Shown here piece after piece: positions 23,701 through 33,489 of a stretch of DNA of 64,000 nt. The position numbers and the translations under genes are program-made. A model generated the notes under the pieces. It was not told the origin of the DNA and did no database searches. It worked only from the letters and a program-made list of their open reading frames with translations. The stretch covers positions 1-64,000 of the forward strand of contig JAFEKR010000026.1 in assembly GCA_019022495.1 (NCBI GenBank). Direction: 5' to 3'. This DNA comes from Epichloe hybrida (lineage: Eukaryota > Ascomycota > Sordariomycetes > Hypocreales > Clavicipitaceae). Every line of letters begins with the position of its first letter. The stretch's first letter is position 1.

Positions 23701-24579
23701 AGGCTTCATAGTTAAGGCTACATTTACTCCCTCCCTACGAGCAGCCCTATTAATTTTAATAGTAATTTTTGCTTCCCTACGCTTATATTATTACTAACCG
23801 AATTAAATAACACTAGACGCTCATAAGGCACGATATTTATTGTCGCTAGTGGCTACAAAGCTCGCTGGTATATTAGTAATTAACCTTACGTGTGGTTTAT
23901 ATGTAGTGATTATCTAACCTTTATTACTAGCCTTCTAATAATCTAACGCTTTAAATCCAAGACCCTCTTATTATTAATCACCACCACGGGCGGCCTTGTA
24001 ACACGAAAAGCAATTGATTCAAACCCACAGAGTCTTAATCCTCTATTTAGAGCTCTTAATAGGGCCCTATAATCCCTGAACTATTGCCTTAACCGCAGCT
24101 GCTATTAACTCAAGGCTTAAGAGGCTCTAGAAGACTAAATTTAAGTATAAGGCACACAAGAACGCAAGCTAAAGTTAAAGAAGCATTATTACAACAGTTA
24201 ACGCGAGGGAGGCCGCAAGCAGAGCATTGTTGTATTGTATTGTATTGTATTTTTTGGCCCTTCGATGTATTGTATTGTATTGTATTGTTAGGGAAAAATA
24301 TAAGTGGGGTATTATATAAATTCATTATATAGTAGATTTTTTAAATAATCTAATTATAGTATTCTTATTTTTATATATAATTTAGTTATTTATTTAAAAA
24401 TCTATTAAGTTTTAGCTTATTTAGAAAAGTAAGCTTATTTTAAATATATAATATCTTAGTAATATTCTTTTATATCTATTTTAAAAAATGATTTTTTTCT
24501 TAATATATTAAGGGTCTTTTTATTCTTATATCTATTTTCTATGATTTATTATAATTATTTATTATATAAAAATACATTA

Positions 24580-24680
24580 TAATACAATACAATACAATAC
24601 ATTACAATACATTACAATACATTACAATACATTACAATACATTACAATACATTACAATACATTACAATACAATACAATGT
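24580..24680. repeat. AATAC / ATTACAATAC tandem array
   Basis: Seven perfect copies of the 10-mer ATTACAATAC (24601-24670) flanked by AATAC pentamers. The inverse motif (TGTAT)n occurs at both ends of the hAT-like element (24230-24290, 26184-26272). Confidence 0.9.
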
Positions 24681-25346
24681 ATTATTAAAAAGGTAAGGTA
24701 GTATATATACTTATTATATAGTAGATTTTTAATATAATCTAAATAAGATATCCTTAAATTTTTATACTATTTAGGTATTTAGTTATAGAATTATAAAGTT
24801 TTAGCTAATTTAGACTATTAAGCTATATATATATATAGGGTAGCTATAAATAGTATTATCTAAACTTAACTTATAGTAATATTTATTCTTTATATTTTAA
24901 AGGTTATCCTATCTTTCTAGCTTTTTTATAGGATTTACTATGCATTTTAATATAGTATTTTTGCTTTAAATATAATATTTACCCTAAAGAAATAATTTAT
25001 AATTCTAAATAAATAAGATTAAAACTCTAATAAAAATATACTTATATATATAAGGAATTTATTATAAAGAGAAAATTAAGATTTATTTAATAAATGCTTC
25101 TTTTACTATTAAGCTATTTTATTATAATTATAATAAATTATATTAGCTTTTAACCTTTTTTAAACTAAAAGAAAAGGAAAAAACCTAGGAAAAGCTTATA
25201 AAGAAAAGGTAAAATATTATATAAAGAATAATCATAATATATATACTATTTTTTTAATATTAAGTAAATAAATAAATAAGCTTTAAAAGTAAGTTTAACT
25301 ATTTATACTACTTTTAGCTTACTTACTTAGTTATATAGTGTTTCTT

Positions 25347-25740
25347 AAAGTGGGTCTAAAAGTGGGTCTTGTTAAACACTAAAAACCAAGTATAATCCCT
25401 TTTTATAGTTATATAACTTTAGCTAAGAAGAGGAGGATATATAAAAGTGAGTCTAATAGTGGGTCTTGTTAAACACTAAAAACCAAGTATAATCCCTTTC
25501 TATAGTTATATAACTTTAGCTAAGAAGAGGAGGATATATAAAAGTGGATCTAAAAGTGGGTCCTATTAGTTATACTATAAACCTAGTATTATCTCTTTAC
25601 TTAGTTATATAATTCTAGCTAAAAAGAAATATATATACAAAAGTGGGTCTAAAAGTGGGTCCTATTAGTTATACTATAAATATAATAATCTCTTTACTTA
25701 GTTATGTAATTTTAGTTAAAAAGAGAGAAATATACTAAAG
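25347..25740. repeat. About 97-bp minisatellite, four units
   Basis: Units begin AAAGTGGGTC or AAAGTG.RTC near 25347, 25444, 25541 and 25640. The first two are almost identical; the last two are more diverged and share TCCTATTAGTTATACTATAA. Confidence 0.85.
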
Positions 25741-26016
25741 TAAGTCTTATAGTTATATTAGGACTTACTTTCTATTAGTATAAAATTATAAATAGTATAA
25801 TATTAAAAACATAAAAAAGAAAGGAATTTTATTTTATTAATATTTTAAAAAACCTTTAAATACTAAATAATTAATAAGTCTAGCTTTTTCTATAGTAATT
25901 TACTTATAAATACTTATATTTATATTATATTAATTTATTACTTATTTATTTTTAATTAAACTTTAACACTAATAATATTTTAAGTTATATAAGTAATAGA
26001 AGTAATATATATATAT

Positions 26017-26097
26017 AAGCTATTATAAGCTATTATAAGCTATTATAAGCTATTATAAGCTATTATAAGCTATTATAAGCTATTATAAGCTATTATA
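26017..26097. repeat. TATTATAAGC 10-bp tandem array
   Basis: About eight uninterrupted copies of the 10-mer inside the hAT-like element. Confidence 0.9.
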
Positions 26098-26769
26098 TTA
26101 ACTATATATACCTTATAATTAAGGAATTTACTTAAAACTAAAAAAAAAGAAAAAAAAATACAAAACAATACAAATAATACATGTATTGTATTGTATTGTA
26201 AAATTTTGGATGTATTGTATTGTGTAATGTATTGTATTGTATTGTAAAATTTTGGATGTATTGTATTGTATTGCAATGCTCTGGCCGCAAGGGAGGCCGT
26301 AAGGGAGGCCGCAAGGGAGACCTTAAGGGAGGCCTTGAAGTCAAAGAGGGTCATAAGGAAGATCAACTTTATATATAACTATAAGGTAATTATAATTTAT
26401 AGCAGGATAGGTAATAGGAAGCTTCTCTTTATTGCGGTCGCAATCGCAGCTGCGTAGCGGCTAGCATAGATAGTTAAAGAGGTTGGAATAATTAGTTAGG
26501 CTAGCTAAAGTGTTTATAATTAAAGAAAACACCGGAAATCGCGTTTTTAAGCGAATTCACGAGCCTTATGCGCGTTTAATTAAAAAATCTGCTATTGTCG
26601 TAATGTAATTTAGAGTGCGGGGTTAGATTCCATGATATTACATGTGTTTTCTACGGGAGGGTGTGGCAATCAAGCCGGGTGACCAAATGCGGCTAGGACA
26701 AATCCTTATGTGGGTACAGCGCCAAGTAGCAAGAAAACACAGCTCCGAATAGCAACGCTCATTTAAGCT

Positions 26770-28290
26770 ATTAACAAAAGTGGAAATTAACGCTCTAATT
26801 AAGTAAGGTATGTTTAAATTTATTATGTTTAACAAGGAAGAACATAGTGGAATTTGAATCTTTAATTCCTAGATTATTAATAAGATTAAGGGTAAGATAA
26901 CAGAACCCTACGAAAAGTTATGCCTTATAATCTAAGGGTGTGAGGATAAAGGGAAATAAGCTATTCTTACATAGGCCCTAACGATTTAACGCGCGAGCTA
27001 ACGTCTTATCCTTACAATAGCCTTATCTATAAGATTAAGGAAATTCCTTATCTAGCTAAGAGATATCTATTAGGCTTATGTATAAGCCTATATATTGCTA
27101 GAGCAGCTAATCCTAGCGCGCTTACTAATTCAGATATAGTATCTTTACCTACTAGGTATAATCTTAAGGGTTATAAAACCCCTTTACAGGCTTATAGAAG
27201 TAGGAACGCACTAGTAGGTTATGTATTATAAGTATTATAAAGAGAACCTCTAGATAGAAACCTCTATGTATAATCCTTACTTACTTATAACTACAAAGGA
27301 AAGCCCTAACTTTACTTATATTAAAATATAGACTAATAATATAATTAGCCTCTTAGATAAGAAGTTCTCTAAGAAGGAAGAGACCTAGCTTACTATAGTA
27401 AGCTTTAATATAAAGCTAAAGTAATTCCTAACTTAGGACTACTCTCTTATATTTAATAGTAGTATTATCTTACTAAAGAATAATACTATTAAGATCTAGT
27501 AGAAAGGGTAAAGTAATAAGTTAGAGTTAGTTCTAATAACTAACTTAAAGCGTAAATATATTAAGTAAAGGGCCTAAGGCGCTTATATTACCTTAATCTA
27601 TTAACTAGAGGCTTACTTTAACTTATCTATTACTATATAACACTAGGAGCTAACCCTAGAGAATATAAAAGCCCTTAATCACTGCCTAAAGTAGTAGATA
27701 GATTACCTAGAGAGAGGTCTAATGTTTATCCTAATTAACCTTAAGAAAGCAAAGCTCTTTACCTTTATAAATAAATCCTTTACTAATAACTAGGACCTAT
27801 CCTTATAACTAGGATATATACTTATCCTAGTAAACAAAGACTATACTAATAGTAAGTTTATAATTAAAGGTAATATTATATACTTTAGCTTAATAAAAAG
27901 CAAGAGAGTTACGTAAAGCATGCTTACCTTAGAAGTCTATAGTATAGTAGCTAGTGTTAATATAGCTTATATAATTATAACTACCCTAAACTTAGTTACT
28001 AACTAACTAAAGCTCCTAAAGATCCTAGTTATTATATATATAGATTTATACTCCTTATATAAGTGCCTTATTAAGCTTAGTATAATAAAGGAGAAACGCT
28101 TAATAATTAATATTATAGCCCTTTAATAGTTATATAAACACTAAGAACTCTATAAGATCTAATAGATTAATAAAGAGAATAACCTAGCTAATACCTTTAT
28201 AAAGATATTACCTAATAAGGCCCTTAAGAGCTTTATCTTAACTAACTAGATAACTATCTAGATAAAAGGATAGGTTACCTACGCGTAATA
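26770..28290 (+). pseudogene. copia reverse transcriptase / RNase H remnant
   Basis: Downstream of the MULE the copia frame resumes: RASQRLILTIALS (about 26985), RDIYQAYVQ-type segment with Tyr where copia polymerases have the first RT Asp-containing motif, then a region ending NNLANTFIKILPNKAL, the typical RNase H end of fungal copia polyproteins. It is broken by stops throughout, largely at former CAG/CAA/TGG codons. Confidence 0.8.
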
Positions 28291-28746
28291 TATATATAGT
28301 AAGAGAAAAAGGTAATCCTCTAGGAGGATAGCTATAGGGATAAGATAGTAATATATAGGGGATCTATGCCCTTATAGTTAACATCCCTAGTAGCTATAAC
28401 CACACTAGCCTACTAGGCCCTCCTAGTAGACTATAGAAATTAATAGTAGTGTATAGGAGAATAAAGGTATTGCTAAGGAGGAGAAAGATATTATATATAT
28501 ACTAAGGTATAGTATATATATTATTTTAAGAAAAAGAAGGGATTTAGAAGGACTTACTTATCCTTATATAGGCTTATAGGCTAAGCGAGATTATTATTTC
28601 CTTTTTATTAGTAACTATATGCCTAGATAGGCTATAAGTTCTTTTCCTTATATCCCTTATTAATTACATTCTTAATTTATCTTTCTTTTTTATTTCTATA
28701 ATTAATATCACGTGTTAATAATTATATTAAAAGAGAGAAGTTCTAG

Positions 28747-29053
28747 TGTTAGAATAAAGGTAATATTAATTATGTATTATAGCTATAATTACCTAGCAGA
28801 AGCTTAGGCCACGCGCGGACCCTATACGTAACCCATAACCTAGCATATTAATTAGCTAGGAAATATAGGGACACAAACGCGTAACCCCTTTTCCCTTTAT
28901 ATATTATAACTTCTAGCTTTTTACCTCTCTTTTCCTATAACTTAATTAATTATAACAACAGACAACGTAGCCTAGAATAGATAATTGATGATAATACTAT
29001 TCTTCGGGCTTACGACTGTATTACATTGAATTCAATGCCCTGTGAATCCAACA
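28747..29053 (+). repeat. 3' LTR of the copia element
   Basis: 307 bp starting TGTTAGAAT and ending CCAACA. Same length as the 5' LTR. Its first part is mutated and its last part largely intact, the reverse of the 5' LTR. Confidence 0.92.
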
Positions 29054-29198
29054 CTTTTACACTAGTGTATTATATCCTTAGTATCTCTAATAATAATACT
29101 AGCTATATAATTTTACCTTACTATAATAGCTACGAAGATTAGACGTAAGCTATACTAAAAACAGGTGGGTAGACTGTCTATCCTAATTAGGACTAACG

Positions 29199-29237
29199 GG
29201 CATATGCGTGTTTAATTTTTGACATATGCGTGTTTAG
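29199..29237 (-). repeat. Right terminal inverted repeat of the outer element
   Basis: Perfect inverted copy of 17116-17154. TA follows at the outer end. Confidence 0.85.
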
Positions 29238-29242
29238 ATGTC

Positions 29243-29324
29243 CGTGGGGAGGGGTCCCAGTAATTCCGAAGAATTTCCACCAGAGTCGCCGTTGCCGCTG
29301 CTTCGGAATTACTGGGACCCACTG
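29243..29324. mobile_element. Short hairpin (MITE-like) element, copy B
   Basis: Arms GGGTCCCAGTAATTCCGAAG (left) and its exact complement on the right (ending CTGGGACCC, then ACTG) enclose the same core as copy A at 10287-10364. It lies about 100 bp upstream of the COQ6 start codon and about 6 bp from the transposon island. Confidence 0.75.
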
Positions 29325-29422
29325 CACTTCTTTCGAAGCTTGCATCAAGTTCCATGAATATCGTCCCACCTCGAAATCCATACCCCCCCACGGAAGCCCT
29401 GTCAGTTCCCAGACTCGCAAAC

Positions 29423-30967
29423 ATGACGCCGACCATAATGACAGGAGCGCGGGATCTTCTGACACCATCACGATTGTCTTGTAAAAGCTGCTCCCGACAA
29501 GCTCGCAGACAGTGGAGACGATTCTATTCGACCTCAAAAGACGACATATACGATGTTGTCTGCGTAGGAGGAGGGCCTGCCGGGCTCAGCCTCCTCGCCG
29601 CACTCCGTACGAACCATCATGTGCTCCTCAACTAAGCGTCCCCATAGATTACCATTCTAACCCTTCAAAATAGGCGCAAATCCAATCACCTCTCGCCTTC
29701 GCGTTGCGCTCGTCGAGGCGCAGGATCTATCCAAGACGGCCTCATTCTCTCTCCCACCCACCCAGTTCTCCAACCGCTGCAGCTCCTCACGCCGACATCA
29801 GCACAGTACCTCAACGCCATAGGCGCATGGTCGCACATGAAACGTGATCGAATCCAAGAATTTCACGAAATGCAAGTCTGGGACGGAGTCACTGGCGCCC
29901 GAATCGAGTTCGATTGGCCAGCGGGCTCGGGTCCAAGCAAGACCATTGCTTACATGGCGGAAAACCTCAACTTAACCTCGGGGTTGTTGAGTCGAGTCAG
30001 GGAGCTAGGCGGCGTCAGCGTATTCGACAACTCGAAAGTAGAGAAGATTGATCTCGGAGAAGAGACCGAGGATGTGGATCTTCGAGATTGGCCCATTGTC
30101 CACTTATCAAGTGGCCACTCTCTGGCTGCGCGGCTTCTCGTCGGCGCGGACGGAGCAAACAGTCCTGTGCGAGCATTTGCCGGCATCCAGAGTCGCGGCT
30201 GGGACTACGGCAGACACGGTCTCGTCGCGACGCTCCGGATCCAAGGCGAAGGCTGGGGCGGCCAGTTCAGCAAGGTCGCCTACCAACGCTTCTTGCCAAC
30301 CGGGCCCGTCGCCATGCTGCCCTTGCCGGGGAACTTTGCGACGCTCGTGTGGACCACTACGCCCGAGAATGCAGCTCTGCTGAAAAGACTCTCTCTACAG
30401 GATTTCATCGCCACAGTCAATGCTGCTTTCCGACTTAGTCCCGTCGACCTAGGCTACATGCACTCACAGACCGAGGGCCAAGCGGAGGAGTACGATTGGA
30501 GAATCCAGCACACGCCTGTTGATGTAAAATCTATCCCGCAGACCGTCGTGGGCGTACAAGAGGGCACCATCGCCTCTTTCCCACTGAAGCTTCGCCACGC
30601 AGATACTTATATTGGCGAGCGGGTTGCCCTGGTCGGTGACGCCGCCCACACCATCCACCCGCTTGCAGGACAGGGCCTCAACCAGGGACAAGGCGATGTC
30701 CAAAGCCTGGTCAAGAGCATCCAATATGCCGTTTCTCATGGGCAGGATCTTGGCACCCAAATGTCCCTGGAGAGCTACAACAGCGAGAGATACGCCGCTA
30801 ATCACGTCATACTCGGCGTGTGTGATAAACTGCACAAGCTCTACTCTGTTGAGAGTGGACCATTGGTCGGTCTTCGATCTGTTGGTTTGCAGGCCGTCAA
30901 TGCGCTGGCACCGCTGAAGAAGTTTCTCATGGAGCAGGCTTCTGGCAGTGGTATCAAGATGGTGTAA
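29423..30967 (+). CDS. coq6: COQ6 ubiquinone-biosynthesis monooxygenase (apparent frameshift)
   Basis: Exon 1 is 29423-29606 and exon 2 is 29674-30967. Coq6 is a matrix-side FAD monooxygenase that hydroxylates the coenzyme Q ring at C5. An Arg-rich, acid-free start resembles a mitochondrial presequence. The FAD dinucleotide-binding motif VVCVGGGPAGLSLLAAL is followed after the intron by LRVALVEAQDLSK. The second FAD region is VALVGDAAHTIHPLAGQGLNQG, with LVGADGANSPVR between them. Homology moves from frame 0 (ending FSNRCSS) to frame 2 (starting TPTSAQYLN) at about 29783-29788, which needs one extra base; a C seems to be missing from a short C run. With that base the length would be about 492 residues, the family norm. 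No intron explains the shift. Start at 29354 or 29438 is possible. Confidence 0.85.
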
Positions 30968-31241
30968 AGACACACAAAGCTAGATAATTGTACATTAGAA
31001 ATATGTAAAATAACGGCATCAGCGGCAACTGTTACAGCGAAGCAGGCTTCATAAGAGATGCTTTGAGCTTGCTCTTTCCGTATGCAGCACAGTAAATCAC
31101 CACGAGTGGACACAGTATTAGTGGAAAGGCTTGAAAAAAAAAGAGACAACTGCGGAGTATTTACGGGTTCTCCAAGCCAGCTATGACGACAGACAAAAGA
31201 AATAGGTTTAATTGACATTTGCTCCTTTTCTCCCCATAACT

Positions 31242-32794
31242 TTATCGATCGACCTCGCCTGTATTCAAATGTAAGTCACGTGTAGGAAAGGACGACAAGA
31301 GGGGGGGGGGGGATTTACCAAACACCAAATCCATGGTACCAATCACAGCGACGGCGTCGGCCAACAAGTGGCCCTTGCAAACGTGATCAAAACCACCCAA
31401 GTGGGCGAAACCGGGAGCACGGATGTGGCATCTGTAAGGACGCTCGCTGCCATCAGAGACGACATAGACACCCATCTCTCCCTTGGGAGCCTCGATGACG
31501 GAATAAGTCTCGCCAGGGGGAACGGCGTAACCCTTGGTGTACAGAAGAAAATGATGGATCAAAGCCTCCATGTTCTCCTTCATTGCAGTACGAGGAGGAG
31601 GTGATACCTTGTAGTCCTCGACGCGGACGGGGCCTGCGGGCATCTGGTTCAGGCACTGGTGAATGATGCGTAGAGACTGGCGGAATTCCTCCATTCTGCA
31701 AAGATATCGGTCGTAGCAATCGCCATGGGTGCCAACGGGGACGTCGAATTCAACTTTATCGTAGGCGTCGTACGGCTGACTCTTTCGGATGTCCCAAGGA
31801 ACACCAGAGCCTCGCAACATGACACCAGAGAATGAAAGGTTCAGGGCGTCAGTAGCAGACACAACACCAACACCTCTCAATCGCTCGATCCAGATACGGT
31901 TATCAGTAAGCATTTCCTCGGTTTCGTCGATACGATCACCGAATTGAGTAGCCCATTGGTAGATGTCGTCCAGCAAACCAGCGGGAATATCCTGGTGAAC
32001 ACCACCGGGGCGAACATAGGCAGCGTGGAGACGAGCACCAGAGACACGTTCATAGAATTCCTGCGATCCGAGTTAGATGATGATTCAAGGTACCCAGCCA
32101 GGCGTTTTCGAGACGTTTGCATGTCCCTGGTCGCACGCACCATGAGTTTCTCTCGTTCCTCGAAACCCCAGAGGAAAGGCGTCAAAGCACCTACGTCCAT
32201 GGCGTGAGACAAAACAGACATGAGATGGTTCAAGATTCGGGTGATTTCTCCAAACAGGGTTCGAATGTACTTGGCGCGGTCAGGGATCTCGATGTTGAGA
32301 AGCTTCTCGACAGCAAGGGAAAAACATTGCTCATTGGTCATCATGGAAACGTAATCCAATCGGTCGAAGTAAGGAAGAGCCTGGAGGTAGGTTTTGTATT
32401 CGATCAACTTCTCAGTGCCACGGTGGAGCAGACCGACGTGAGGGTCGGCACGGATGATCTCTTCGCCACTGAGTTCGAGGATGAGTCGAAGCACACCGTG
32501 GGCGGCAGGATGCTGAGGTCCGAAGTTGACAGTGTAGTGTCTGACCTTGCGATCCTCGACCGAGTTCTCGCGCGACTTTTTGGTGGCGCCAGGAACAACC
32601 TTGGAGGTGCCATAGGGATCGCTTGGGTGCGCAAAGTCATCGTCGACGGGGATCAGCCTGGTGCCCATAGGTTCGGGGGTGGCGTATTTTCGGAAGCATG
32701 TCGAGGAGAACGGGCGAGCGGCAACATGTAAGATTGCTGGTCGTAGTGGCAATCGCCGGGCTCGACCAGCGAGTCTCTGCAGGGAGGAAGCCAT
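31242..32794 (-). CDS. nuo-49: NADH:ubiquinone oxidoreductase 49-kDa subunit (complex I)
   Basis: Exons 32794-32141, 32060-31319 and 31258-31242; 470 residues. The NDUFS2/NuoD homologue lines the quinone pocket in the peripheral arm of complex I. A presequence ([21 protein letters not shown]...RPFSST) precedes [25 protein letters not shown], the hallmark of the family. Further conserved blocks are [55 protein letters not shown] and the C-terminal [14 protein letters not shown]...[18 protein letters not shown]. The last exon is only 17 nt (GEVDR end), and the short intron before it contains a 12-base G run (31301-31312 on the + strand). An ATG upstream (32944) gives non-conserved residues. Confidence 0.95.
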
Positions 32795-33489
32795 TGGGAT
32801 AGAGCGGAGGTGGGGGGCGAAAGAAGGCAAGAGGATGAGCTGGAGATCCTCCTGGAGAGCCTCTTGCTCGGGGTCAATGGCTCGAGGGCTGAGGGAAGTC
32901 GTCGAGATGGTTATGACCCGTTCTGTTCCTGTGTAATACTGCACGTCAGGATTCGGGGCAGCGTTGTGGTGGGTTCCCGGAGTTGGATCGGGTCATTATT
33001 CTTGCGCCGTGCACGAGCCAATCAGGACGCGGGTCCTAGCAGCCCATCTGAGGCTGTATGTGTTACGTGCTAGGATTGACAAGTATCCGTTGACCTTCGT
33101 CCCGACCGTCATTCTGACGAATTCGTCAATCTCGATCGACGGCCCCCTATGCAGCTTCCTCACGAACCCAATAAAGCTCGCTATAATGCTTCCCTTACAC
33201 CAGCTAGATCAGTGCGAGAAACAGCGATTACAGCGGCTTTATAAGCAAGATCATTAGCGCTAAACCTGTGGCATCTCTAGGAAGACCTTGCCTTCAAGAA
33301 ACCAGGTCTTTCAATATCTCAAGGACCCATGCCTGGCTAGTTAGCATTTTAACAGATTTAACGGCAGCTATACTAGCACATCCAGCAGCAATTCCAGTGG
33401 CAACAAGACAGTACCAACACTAGTAGGCATTGATTGACGCATATACACATCTTCACATCTACATATCTACATGAGTCTCATATATTTTC
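32795..33489. other. Intergenic region, NUO-49 upstream / lipase downstream
   Basis: NUO-49 promoter and the 3' flank of the lipase gene. The part at 33180-33480 is somewhat AT-rich. No gene, RNA or element recognised. Confidence 0.5.

Larger units (their letters stand above)
24220..26283. mobile_element. Non-autonomous hAT-like element nested in the MULE
   Basis: Terminal inverted repeats start CAGAGCATTG (24220-24229; complement at 26274-26283). GCCGCAAG is duplicated exactly outside both ends (24212-24219 and 26284-26291), an 8-bp target duplication as in hAT elements, whose ends commonly begin CAGNG. The 2,064-bp interior is very AT-rich and has no transposase-like reading frame. It is filled with short tandem repeats. 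Orientation cannot be assigned. Confidence 0.85.
21798..26760 (+). mobile_element. Mutator-like element (MULE) nested in the copia element
   Basis: 52-bp terminal inverted repeats starting GAGCGTT.CTATTCGGAG lie at 21798-21849 and 26709-26760 and differ only at two transition sites. ATTTAAGCT occurs directly outside both ends (21789-21797, 26761-26769), a 9-bp target duplication characteristic of Mutator-like elements. The interior has a MULE transposase relic. The span is 4,963 bp, of which about 2.07 kb is a further nested insertion. It splits the copia polyprotein between integrase and reverse transcriptase. Confidence 0.9.
17272..29053 (+). mobile_element. Degenerate Ty1/copia LTR retrotransposon with nested insertions
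   Basis: Two 307-bp direct repeats (17272-17578, 28747-29053) bound the element. CTTTT is duplicated immediately outside both ends (17267-17271 and 29054-29058), a 5-bp target duplication. All internal coding remnants read on the + strand: gag-like (about 19080-19660), a zinc-knuckle relic (about 19779-19830), an integrase core (about 20640-21540), then reverse transcriptase and RNase H (about 26770-28290). This gag-IN-RT-RH order is the copia order. Stops are everywhere, mostly TAG/TAA at former Gln or Trp codons. Subtracting the nested Mutator-like element and its duplication leaves about 6.8 kb. A purine-rich tract (28733-28742) precedes the 3' LTR. Confidence 0.93.
17116..29237. mobile_element. 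Outer small inverted-repeat element (TA-flanked), split by a retrotransposon
   Basis: The two edges of the AT-rich island carry the same 39-bp sequence in opposite orientation, 17116-17154 and 29199-29237, without a mismatch. Each copy contains AACACGCATATG twice. A TA dinucleotide abuts the outer end on both sides (17117-17118 and 29235-29236), as in Tc1/mariner-type insertions. Without the retrotransposon the element would be about 330 bp and non-coding. Class assignment is inference from the TA flank only. Confidence 0.7.

Noticed and set aside
24230..26283. CRISPR-like arrays
   Set aside because: Repeats are contiguous 5- or 10-bp units or a contiguous 97-bp minisatellite without unique spacers, in a eukaryotic transposon.
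17272..29053. Pervasive in-frame TAG/TAA in otherwise protein-like sequence, as if stops were reassigned
   Set aside because: The stops coincide with expected Gln/Trp codons and the two LTRs differ by C/T and G/A transitions only, which RIP explains. Genes on both sides use the standard code.
17116..29237. AT-rich island as a regional centromere or an AT-isochore of another origin
   Set aside because: Every segment is accounted for by the nested transposons with matching termini and target duplications.
17116..29237. A Starship-type giant element
   Set aside because: No tyrosine-recombinase captain gene or cargo genes are seen, and the outer element would be only about 330 bp without the insertions.
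29193..29537. Minus-strand frame sharing RRLWWKFFGITGTP with one at 10095-10409
   Set aside because: The shared peptide is the translation of the two hairpin-element copies, not a conserved protein.
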